This document shows, in pieces, positions 56,165 through 64,000 of a DNA stretch of 64,000 bases. Made by a program: the position numbers and the translations under genes. Origin of the DNA: Alentia gelatinosa (taxonomy: Eukaryota; Annelida; Polychaeta; Phyllodocida; Polynoidae); NCBI GenBank assembly GCA_950022655.1, contig OX465584.1, positions 55,665,789 to 55,729,788 on the forward strand, written 5' to 3'. Numbering within the stretch: position 1 is the first letter of the stretch; the number at the start of each line of letters is the position of its first letter. The notes under the pieces were generated by a model. The model was not told where the DNA came from, made no database searches, and saw only the letters and a list, made by a program, of their open reading frames with translations.

Positions 56165-57060
56165 GGAGACATAGGGGTACCCCCCCCCCCCACCCGAAAT
56201 TTTCCCCTGTAGTTTTTTTGTGTTTACATGTAGGCATACACTTTAAAAACGGTGTGTACCTCCACCATAATAATACTTAAAATCACCCTCCTCTACACAG
56301 AAGCACCTGAAAAAATTTGCCCCCCCCCCATAATTCTTTTCTTCAAAAAGTGCCCCCCCTTAAAAAACTATTAGGACCACCATGAAAAACAGAGTTAGCC
56401 CCAGAGATGTACTAAGATTAAATCCCCTGCCCCAATAAAGATATATAGTGGACAAAATCACAAACACCCTCCACAGTGGCACCTGAAAAAATGTCCACCC
56501 CTTGATTTTTTTGTTGGAGCCACCTCCCAAAGAGTCCTTCATAGAAAAATAAATATGAACTACCCCCCCCCCCACAGAGTTATCAATAAAAATCCCCCCC
56601 AAAAAAATGAAAGTACAAAAACAATCACCCCCTGCCACAACACAGGAGCACCTGAAAAATGTGCCCTACCCCTCCCCTCATTTCTGTTTGAATCTCCACT
56701 TAGAAAAAATAGGTAAATTAGCCCCCCTCCCCCCAGATTTGCCAAAATAAGTCCCCTGCTCCCATGAATATACACCCCCCCCCCCTTCCCCACTGAGGCA
56801 CTTGAATAAAATTGCACCCTCCCCCCTATTTTTTACATTTTTTATATATATAAATAAAGCCCCCTGTAGATAAGATAAGCAACCCCTGTCCCTAGTTCCC
56901 AATATAAATCCCTGCTCAAATAATACAAAAAAAATCACTCCCTCCCCCAACACAAAAGCACCTGGAAAATTGTACTCATCCCCCCCTTCCCCACCCCCAC
57001 CTATCCCCCCCACTCACCCCCCCCCTCTAAGCCCCCCCCCCCCTCCACCCCCGATGCAAA
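56165..57060. repeat. C-rich minisatellite, about 140-176-bp units
   Basis: Five degenerate units each carry AGCACCTGAAAAA(A)TT/GTGC followed by C7-C10 runs (near 56303, 56478, 56647, 56788 and 56957) and AATAAAxxCCCCTG words. Open frames across it on the minus strand are glycine-rich artefacts of the C runs. Confidence 0.8.
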
Positions 57061-57099
57061 ACACACGTTTTGTGTCCAAAGTGCAGGAGCTAGACGACT

Positions 57100-57155
57100 C
57101 AGGGAGCTGTTTCAAAACCATAGACTTAACCCACGTTTTGAAACAGCTCCCTGTT
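57100..57155. repeat. Hairpin beside the C-rich array
   Basis: GGGAGCTGTTTCAAAACC and the inverse ACGTTTTGAAACAGCTCCC form a 17-19-bp stem around ATAGACTTAACCC. Confidence 0.75.
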
Positions 57156-57699
57156 TTCACAGAATCGCCGCCTATATAGACGACTATTTCAAACCAGCTT
57201 AAAATAGTCGCCGGGGTCAGAGCGTGTCTAATAGTCGTGAGGTGGTGCCTTATTGTGTAATCAGACGTATTCAGACGATCTGCAGTCGCCACGCTCTTGG
57301 CGTTTACATTAGACGATTTCTAGCATTTTGCTGCTGAAAGTCGTCAGGTTCAAGAATCGCCGCCTATAATCGTCTAGTGTAACCGCCGGGTCATGAGAGG
57401 TACATGAATCCCACCGTGTGAATCCTTCTTTAAGTATCCAATCTATTCAAAAGGAAGCCAGCAACTTGGATCACTTGTTTTTTGACAACCCTCACCTCAA
57501 GGGTACTTGAATCCGAGGGTGAGTGTTAACTGGAACTATGTTTGAGGCTTCTGTAGCAAGTGTGCCCTTCTATCTGAATCAAATTCACCATTTTTGTCTT
57601 GAGACTGGCAATATTTTTTTTTTAAATGGCGCCTTGCCATAAAAACTGTGTACCAAAGGAAAATTGTTTCAGTTTAGGGGACAGGTGTGAAATATAAAG

Positions 57700-57978
57700 A
57701 GACGTCACGAGTTTGAGTCTGAGTTTACTTATGTCACACATTTTGTTGGCTCCATAATATCACGAGTTGAAGATGAGTGACATTACGGAGCCAACAAAAT
57801 CAGTGACATAAATAAGCTCAAACTAACAAACGAGTGGCATCTAGATTTTATCCTACCCCGTTTCCACATTTTTTCAGTATCAGAAAGTAGTGGCATAAAC
57901 AACACTTTATGTCACACCCAGTGACATAAACAAATCCCATGTTAAGCCTATGGCGTTTTTATTAGGGGTAGGAAAATA
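57700..57978. repeat. Palindrome plus CTACCCC core
   Basis: The palindrome 57710-57845 (TTTTGTTGGCTCC / GGAGCCAACAAAATC arms) is followed by core 57855-57978 bounded by TTTTATCCTACCCCG and TTAGGGGTAGGAAAATA with CATGTTAAGCCTATGG. Core of the same type as 35010-35152 and 47990-48078. Confidence 0.7.
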
Positions 57979-58009
57979 TACCAATCTCTACGTGTGAATC
58001 CCGCTTAAG

Positions 58010-58520
58010 CTAACAGTAAATTTCCCTGGCCTACTTTGGGGGTATGGCGCACGGGCTTGAGGTCACACTACAAAACTCTGTACGCTCTCAGCTGGGCTCA
58101 TATTTCCCCCACTGAGAAGTCGACACAGAGTGAGGACAGAACTTTTCTTCCATGGAGAACAGGTAGGTTATCAGCATATTGCCCTGTCAGTGTAATTGAT
58201 AACAAATTGAGATCATGATTGTGTCTTCTGGAGGAACATAGTCCGCGATTACATAATGGAGAAGTATTCATTATTAATCATAACGGAGGCCTCAGGATAT
58301 GTACTAAAAATGTGAAGGGTGAAAAAAGTGTTTTGTCATTGCATTCTGATTGTGGAGTACAATTTCCTGAGAAGCGTACGAACTACTGTTGCATTTATAT
58401 ATGTATAAGTTTAGAAAATGTTTGGACTTAACCGAAAATCCCCGGACAAGGGGAGACTATGAGGTGGGATTGAAAATGCGGCGTCCTAAAAGTAGTTTCT
58501 TTAGAAAGAGCCATATGTAT
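58010..58520. other. Intergenic DNA, no feature recognised
   Basis: Starts with a half end of the GGATTCACACG family (57985-58012). No gene found. Confidence 0.4.
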
Positions 58521-58527
58521 ATAGACA

Positions 58528-58680
58528 ATAATCGATGGTTTTGTGGATAGGCGGCCGTAAACCACGAGAAGTTGACGCGTAGTAATACACGAGCGCTAGC
58601 GAGTGTATTACGATGTCAACCTCGAGTGGTTTACAGAGCCGCCTATCCACATAATCATCGTTTGTTGTATTTATTATCCA
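58528..58680 (-). repeat. GGTTTTGTGGACAGG hairpin (good copy)
   Basis: CGATGGTTTTGTGGATAGGC and CGCCTATCCACATAATCATC arms, centre CGAGCGCTAGCGAG. It is followed by TTTATTATCCATT, the start of the TTATCCAT core, which breaks off into a LINE fragment. Confidence 0.8.
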
Positions 58681-58699
58681 TTATTTCGAATGAATTAAA

Positions 58700-58870
58700 C
58701 CCAGTAATTATTATTTTTAATCTTATTTTGTTTTGACTTCTTGTTCTGTCATTTCCATCTGTAAAGACATTTTCATTGTACCTACTCCACCATCTTATCA
58801 GTGTCATTAGGTGCCCCGCCCTCCTTACTGCTAAAGGCCTCACCTTACATAGTATCATAACCTCTTCCAT
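58700..58870 (-). pseudogene. LINE 3' fragment
   Basis: Minus-strand frame with VRRAGHLMTLIRWWSRY and DRTRSQNKIRLK, similar to the C-terminal end of the AT-rich LINE at 52.5 kb (VRRIHHMMQLIKWWTN). Confidence 0.7.
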
Positions 58871-58879
58871 ATGCATAGT

Positions 58880-59050
58880 TTGTCGCAGAGGTCTAGATAG
58901 AAAATTTAGGTGGAGCTTGCCCTTCCCGACATGCCCTGACAACGCTGTCGCAGAGCTCCTCTCCTCACGACAAGGCTGCGACAAGGCACCGATTGGAAAT
59001 TTCTTGTCGGCGTGTGTGGCAGCCCTGTCGTGGTTGGTGGACGCACCCTC
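58880..59050. mobile_element. Right half of a GGCGTCCACCAACC-family MITE
   Basis: CGACAAGGCTGCGACAAGGC and the end GTCGTGGTTGGTGGACGCAC are present; the left end is lost at the junction with the LINE fragment. Confidence 0.65.
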
Positions 59051-59199
59051 TTAGTCTAAGTTCTGACTGGCTATGATAACTTTCTACTATGGGAAGATTG
59101 CCACCCTTTTTTTTTTACCTTTCTTTAATGGTACGTTGCACTATGATAATCTGCTTCGTCGTTCCCTTAATGGTTCATACAGTTCTGTCTTCACTGTTA

Positions 59200-59416
59200 G
59201 GCCCGGCGTCCACCTACTACGATAGAATCGTAGACTTCCCGATATGGCACCGATATAAAATGTCAAAATCGGTGCCATATCGGGAAGGTGCAAAATCGTA
59301 GAAACGTGGTCAACTGCCCCGATATCAGGTAACATTCCGACGCGATTTTGATTTTTTATCGGGAGGTGCTTCGTAGACCATATCGGTGCCAAATCGTAGT
59401 AGGTGGACGCCGGGCC
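59200..59416. mobile_element. PIF/Harbinger-like MITE with TTA duplication
   Basis: GCCCGGCGTCCACCTACTAC ends, TTA on both sides (59197-59199, 59417-59419). The interior has GATATGGCACCGATATAAAA and its inverse. At 217 bp it is the shortest complete member. Confidence 0.85.
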
Positions 59417-59639
59417 TTACTTCAGTTGCAGAATTAGATATCGAATTATAATTGGCTGTAACTCACCAGATTTATAAAACTAAGATTTGACCGGTTCTAT
59501 TTTACTAAGTGGTGGATATTTGAATTCTGTCCTCACTTTAAACTTTGTAATAGCCTTTGTCTTTCCATACGAGCATTAAATTCCTTGATTTTACTTTGGA
59601 AACACATTTTCCCTAATGTGATCCATGGACGATATCTAA

Positions 59640-60012
59640 CCCGGCGTTTACACTAGACGATTATAGGCAGCGATTCTTGAACCTGACGACTTTCAGCCGT
59701 AAAAGTCTAGATATCGTCTAATGTAAACGCTATGCCCGTGGCGACTGCAGATCGTCTGGTTACGTCTGATTATGCAATAAGGCACCACCTCACGACTATT
59801 AGACACGCTCTGACCCCGGTGACTATTTTAAGCCGGTTTGAAATAATCGTCTACATAGGCGGCGATTCTGGGAAAAGCCATAGTCGTCAGTATAAACGCT
59901 CAGGTGAATTCTGACGTCAACGACTTTTGCGGTGGACATTGCCACCGCCTGACGACTATTGGCTGACGATCTACAGTCGTCACATATTTAGTCATCTAGT
60001 GTAAACGCCGGG
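59640..60012. mobile_element. CCCGGCGTTTACA MITE, uninterrupted copy
   Basis: CCCGGCGTTTACACTAGACG and the inverse CTAGTGTAAACGCCGGG, with TAA before and TTA after. Interior words GCGACTGCAGATCGTCTGG and CCACCGCCTGACGACTATTG match 55941-57390 inverted. Confidence 0.82.
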
Positions 60013-60454
60013 TTAATCGCCAAGTAGGAAATGCGTGTAGTTTCGGTTTACAGCTAAAGCATATACTTCACATTTGGAACTCGTTCTCCATGTCCCTATG
60101 GTTATTGCAGCCCATTCTTCATTTTATTTGTGCAATTCTTTATTGACATATCATACATTTAATGTAATTAAAGTGTCATTTCACAATATAAGGATACACA
60201 TGTTATGGACATTTTAATTCACATCATAATCATAGGAAGAGGGTTGATAGTAGTCAGGCATGCCATGCCATATGGTATGTTATCAGATTAGTGTCTGCGA
60301 GCATTATAGTAACTATCATTTATACAATCATCATATGCGGCATTATCAACTCTGGGTGTTATGAGTTTATCAGCATGTCATTGCGATCAAAGTTTCCCTG
60401 GAATCAAATAGTCAAGTCCATATCCTGTGTGTCGTCCATTCTTTCAGTGGTGAG

Positions 60455-60615
60455 ATAAATACAGAAAACAACTAGTTTGGGTCAAAGTCATTGTTCTTTA
60501 ACTTGTTTGAATGCCACGTGGTATTGACTCTGTCACCTTGTTCATAGTATATCACTCTGCATCAAACTCGTGGAGAATAAGGACTTGGACCAAAACTTGT
60601 TGGTTCCTTCTTTAT
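60455..60615. repeat. Palindrome remnant
   Basis: TTTGGGTCAAAGTCATTGTT and TAAGGACTTGGACCAAAAC-side arms with TTGTTTGAATGCC and GCATCAAACTCGTGGAG; a relative of 28340-28480. Confidence 0.6.
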
Positions 60616-60619
60616 TCTT

Positions 60620-61230
60620 CATCATGTAATCGAAAGAGAACGGAGACGTTTTTTTCCTCATAGACCCATGTTTATAATATTTTCATTAAAAAAAAAGAAA
60701 GTTCATTTCGGACGAATAACAATTCACAGAAACTTGACATCACAGAAAAACAGAGAACGCACCATAAGCATCAGTTCCAACACTATTTTTTTTCATTCCA
60801 TTGTGGTATGTTCTATACTTCCCTATATAAAAACTTTTGATTTTTGTGGTAGAGACGATTTTGTTTTATCAAGCGGGGCCCCGATTTCTGAAAAAAAGAA
60901 ATTCATGAACATATTCTTTTTTTGTCATGGATACATGACAAACAAATATCTTATCTTAGTAGCAACTTAGTATATATACTTAGTTGCTAACTAAAAAATA
61001 CTGAGCTAATCGCACCCTTACTGATTAATTCTTACTTTGGATTTATAGCCACCCTTGTATTCACATCAATAGACTTAGGTGGCTTTCATAAGAGTTCCTC
61101 TAGCTGTTTCAAGCTGTTCTATTTCTTTCAGAACTTTTCATTTCACTGATGCATCAAATAGTACATTATTGTCGTTTCAATATATAATTCCAGGTTACAG
61201 TTCGACTGATAATTATAACTCACATATTTA
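60620..61230. other. Intergenic DNA, no feature recognised
   Basis: AT-rich; A and T homopolymers only. Confidence 0.4.
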
Positions 61231-61235
61231 GCTTA

Positions 61236-61515
61236 GGCCCGGCGTCCACCTACTACGATTGAATCGTAGACCTCCCGATATGGCACCGATACAAAATGTC
61301 AAAATCGGTGCCATATCGGGAAGGTGCAAAATCGTAGACATGTCTAGACAAGCCAATCCACCATGCATTGTATGGAGTTTTTATCGGTGTCTAATCGCAG
61401 AAACATGGTCAACTGCCCCGATATCAGGTAACCTTCCGACGTGATTTTGATTTTTTATCGGGAGGTGCATCGTACACCATATCGGTGCCATATCGTAGTA
61501 GGTGGACGCCGGGCC
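61236..61515. mobile_element. PIF/Harbinger-like MITE with TTA duplication
   Basis: GGCCCGGCGTCCACCTACTA ends with TTA at 61233-61235 and 61516-61518. Interior palindrome GATATGGCACCGAT / ATCGGTGCCATATC. Confidence 0.87.
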
Positions 61516-61924
61516 TTACACTTCCCCTCTTTACACATTGCCTCAGTGAAATCAGGGTGGATATCAGGCTTGTTTATCTTGGTTTTCGTATCCTACCCCA
61601 CTCCTAGCACATCAGGAGTTGGTTTCTCTTACACATATCTCTTGCACAGACAATGATTTAAAATTATTGTAATTGTCAATGTTCCTGATATTAGCATTTA
61701 GTGCGTTCAATTTACCAGCCCTGTTGTGAAGTACAGACTTTTAATGGGCATTACTATATACCCATGCCGTATATACTGTAAATACGCACCGTTTTGGCAT
61801 ATGACGTAAGAATACTGTACGGACCACTGGTCCATACACTAAAATATGGACCACCTAGCCCTACACATTTATTAAAATTTTGGTTGTTCGGGTATATAGT
61901 AAATACATAACATCCAACCATGCT

Positions 61925-62031
61925 TGTACAAGTCACAGAACTCGATGCTAATTTACCGTTTGTACGGAACTTGGCGTATACGCCTCGGTCCGTACAAACG
62001 GTAAATTAGCATCACGTTCTGTGACTTGTAC
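61925..62031. repeat. Near-perfect 107-bp palindrome
   Basis: Arms of about 45 bp (GTACAAGTCACAGAAC, GATGCTAATTTACCGTTTGT, ACGG) with one or two mismatches flank the loop GGCGTATACGCC, itself a palindrome. The copy looks young. Related copies were not found in the window. Confidence 0.9.
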
Positions 62032-62228
62032 ATCATGGTCAGGACGTTCTATATAATTACAGTTCGGTCGTACTGTTTTTAAAAGTGGTGCTGTTTGAGC
62101 TCGAGTATTGGCACTCTGCTTTTTATAATAATCTTCATTTCTAGATCTAGAACACATTAAATTAAACAGATGGCTATACATTCTTTCCTGAAGATATGAT
62201 ACCCTTGCTGTATCATGTAAACTTCTTA

Positions 62229-62325
62229 CAGGTGTATAAACGAGGCGATAGCCGAGTGAATATTCTGAAGCACTCCAAACGCGATGGCGAAGGGGGACTC
62301 AGACCAAGCACGAAAATGTTTCTGA
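62229..62325. repeat. Half palindrome with GAGGCGATAGCCGAGTGAAT
   Basis: It matches 5695-5790 almost base for base (CTGAAGCA(C/T)TCCAAACG, GACTCAGACCAAGCAC). Confidence 0.75.
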
Positions 62326-62768
62326 TTCTATGACGCATTGTTACATGAAACATATTACAATCTTACATGATATTCCTGTTGGGACTTGATATTATTATTA
62401 CACCAAGACAACTGTTTCCTCAGGCATAGTTTAGTCCGACGTTTCTTCTAATTAATGTGATGGGAATAGATGACAGATACTCACTGCATATATACATCAG
62501 CTGTACGTCATTTACATATCAATGCGGGTAGATAGAAGGGATTGCAGAGCACCAGTAGGTTAAGATCAAGACAATAACACTTTAATATGGACCTACATCT
62601 GCCACAGATAGTTCGCTATTCATGCAGGATACTGGGAGCACGTTCATATAGCTGACCTCCATCCATATTAATGTAATGCGAGCATTGTAATTCATAAGGA
62701 GAGTTATAAGGAGGTGGACAACGTGGTACAAGAGTATGAATATTGTAACACCAAAGTGTGTATACTAA

Positions 62769-63050
62769 GGCCCGGCGTCCACCTACTACGATAGAATCGT
62801 AGACCTCCCGATATGGCACCGATATAAAGTGTCAAAATCGGTGCCATATCGGGAAGGTGCAAAATTGTATACATATGTCTAGACAAGCCAATCCACCACG
62901 CGTTGTATGGAGTTTATATCGGTGTCTAATCGCAGAAACGTGGTCAACTGTCTCGATATTAGGTGACCTTCCAACGCGATTTTGATTTTTTATCGGGAGG
63001 TGCATTGTAGACCATATCGGAGCCATATCGTAGTAGGTGGATGCCGGACC
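62769..63050. mobile_element. PIF/Harbinger-like MITE
   Basis: GGCCCGGCGTCCACCTACTA left end and GTAGTAGGTGGATGCCGGAC right end, TAA before and TTA after. Closely similar to 61236-61515. Confidence 0.85.
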
Positions 63051-63448
63051 TTAGAGAAAACGTAGTTGTTTTTTTTTATTGTGGAGAATATTTTATTTTC
63101 AACTTTTACAGGATATATACACACAAGTATTTTAGCAGCCATAAAGAAACAGATACATTTCTAAATGATATAGGGTTGTAATGCACTGGTAAATTAATCT
63201 ACCCTGTTTCTACAGATTTTCGAAATACATGTGTCACATCTCACCCATGGAATATTATTTCTTCTCCCCATATTTTTTTATTTTTTTGTTTTCATACAGG
63301 ACAAAACATGACAAGACAATATGACAGACACATCAAAACAGTATTTGCAGTTAGTTCTGCCTACCCCCCAAAGGTCCACACTCCCCCCTATTGGATTGTC
63401 TCCCACAGTTGAGCTAAATACTTAAATTTATGCATGCGACCTTCCTTC

Positions 63449-63600
63449 AGAGAAAACGTAGTTAGTGAGCCTGTAGTGATTGCCACTCGAGGTCCTGCGT
63501 TCTGTAGCTACGGTCCGATGGCAGAGTTAGAGGGCCGTAGTGATAGGACAAAAGGCCAAGAAGAGAATTGATACGGGTTCGCTCACTACGTTTCTCTTAA
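63449..63600. repeat. Inverted repeat, AGAGAAAACGTAGT ends
   Basis: CAGAGAAAACGTAGTTAGTG at 63450 and the inverse TCACTACGTTTCTCTT ending at about 63599. A further single tip AGAGAAAACGTAGTTG sits at 63054, directly after the MITE. Confidence 0.65.
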
Positions 63601-64000
63601 TTTCATATATCTAAAAAAACATGAAAAAATTCTCCAGCTCTTTAACGAAGACCGGAATATGAGGAGAATGTTTGACTTTATTAATGTGCATAATGATCAC
63701 TTGATGGTGGATAAAAAAAATGCTGCAAAGGATTACAACCCAAGGTATTTCTTCTCATTGAGCGTGGGATACTTTGGCGATTAGATACTCTGGCTAAGAG
63801 TTAGAGGGGTTAACACTGCAAGCCACAACTACACTGATTCTGGTACCTCTCTCATAGGATCTCACATTCTCTTAGTGGTATTCTGTACAAGGTTCTCACT
63901 AACTCTATGGGAGAAGAATTCTTAACGAACTAGGCTTAGAGCCTGAGAATCCAAGCCGTATTCTCCTAGGAGAATACCGCTTTCCGGAATCTACTAAGTA
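63601..64000. other. Right edge, no feature recognised
   Basis: No gene or clear repeat; a few short GAGAAT/ATTCTC palindromes near 63850-63980. Confidence 0.35.

Larger units (their letters stand above)
55941..57390. mobile_element. CCCGGCGTTTACA MITE with internal expansion
   Basis: The left CCCGGCGTTTACATTAGACG and right CGTCTAGTGTAACCGCCGGG are inverted. 55941-56070 matches the reverse complement of 59884-60012 and 57180-57390 that of 59640-59880, so the intact element would be about 370 bp; roughly 1 kb of C-rich repeats lies in the middle. Confidence 0.75.
55749..57435. mobile_element. Nested MITE: outer element with GGATTCACACGGTGGGATTC ends
   Basis: TTAAGCAGGATTCACACGGT at 55749 and the inverse CACCGTGTGAATCCTTCTTT ending near 57435. 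The middle is taken over by the element 55941-57390. Same family as 4054-4571. Confidence 0.65.

Noticed and set aside
56360..57292. Glycine-rich minus-strand frames and a proline-rich plus-strand frame
   Set aside because: Produced by C7-C10 runs in the minisatellite.

Overview
The window looks like a piece of an invertebrate (metazoan) nuclear genome. It has spliced genes with GT-AG introns of about 0.5-6 kb, AATAAA/ATTAAA poly(A) signals, CA microsatellites, non-LTR retrotransposons and a very dense load of palindromic miniature elements. A lancelet (Branchiostoma-like) or another marine invertebrate is my best guess. The guess rests partly on two tandem arrays that sit exactly on exon-intron junctions, which resemble the 'mirage' minisatellites I recall being described in amphioxus. 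The sequence alone does not prove the species. There are no rRNA or tRNA genes, CRISPR arrays or prokaryotic features that I could see.

Only two cellular protein-coding genes can be supported. (1) 122-11014, plus strand: the last five exons of an arrestin-domain-containing (alpha-arrestin/ARRDC-type) protein; its 5' part lies left of the window. (2) 39406-15861, minus strand: a complete 11-exon gene for an acyl-CoA synthetase / 4-coumarate-CoA-ligase-like member of the ANL (AMP-binding) superfamily, about 574 residues, with every splice phase compatible. The genes are convergent, with about 4.8 kb between their stop codons. I see no evidence that they work in one pathway. The alpha-arrestin should be a cytosolic adaptor for receptor trafficking and ubiquitination; the synthetase should activate a carboxylic acid with ATP and CoA.

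The rest is transposon-derived. Non-LTR retrotransposons lie at about 12.49-13.28 kb (remnant), 19.40-22.55 kb (plus strand, split by an insertion that contains a solo-LTR-like segment), 25.96-26.75 kb (minus, bounded by a clear 23-bp target-site duplication), 43.03-43.32 kb, 50.45-52.37 kb and 52.37-54.80 kb (two different LINE families head to tail) and about 58.70 kb. MITE-like elements include TTAA-flanked piggyBac-like copies, TTA/TAA-flanked PIF/Harbinger-like families, TA-flanked pogo/Tc1-like copies and a large set of long palindromes with a repeated two-part architecture. From 39.4 to 64.0 kb no cellular exon was found.

The most unusual features are in the arrestin gene. A 25-bp unit carrying the 3' splice site of the second visible exon is repeated seven times. 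Separately, the acceptor plus the first 15 codons of the last exon is repeated five times at about 204-bp spacing, giving several potential alternative C-terminal exons. In the synthetase gene a piggyBac-like MITE ends 21-22 bp upstream of an exon, so its terminal repeat occupies the expected branch-point position.
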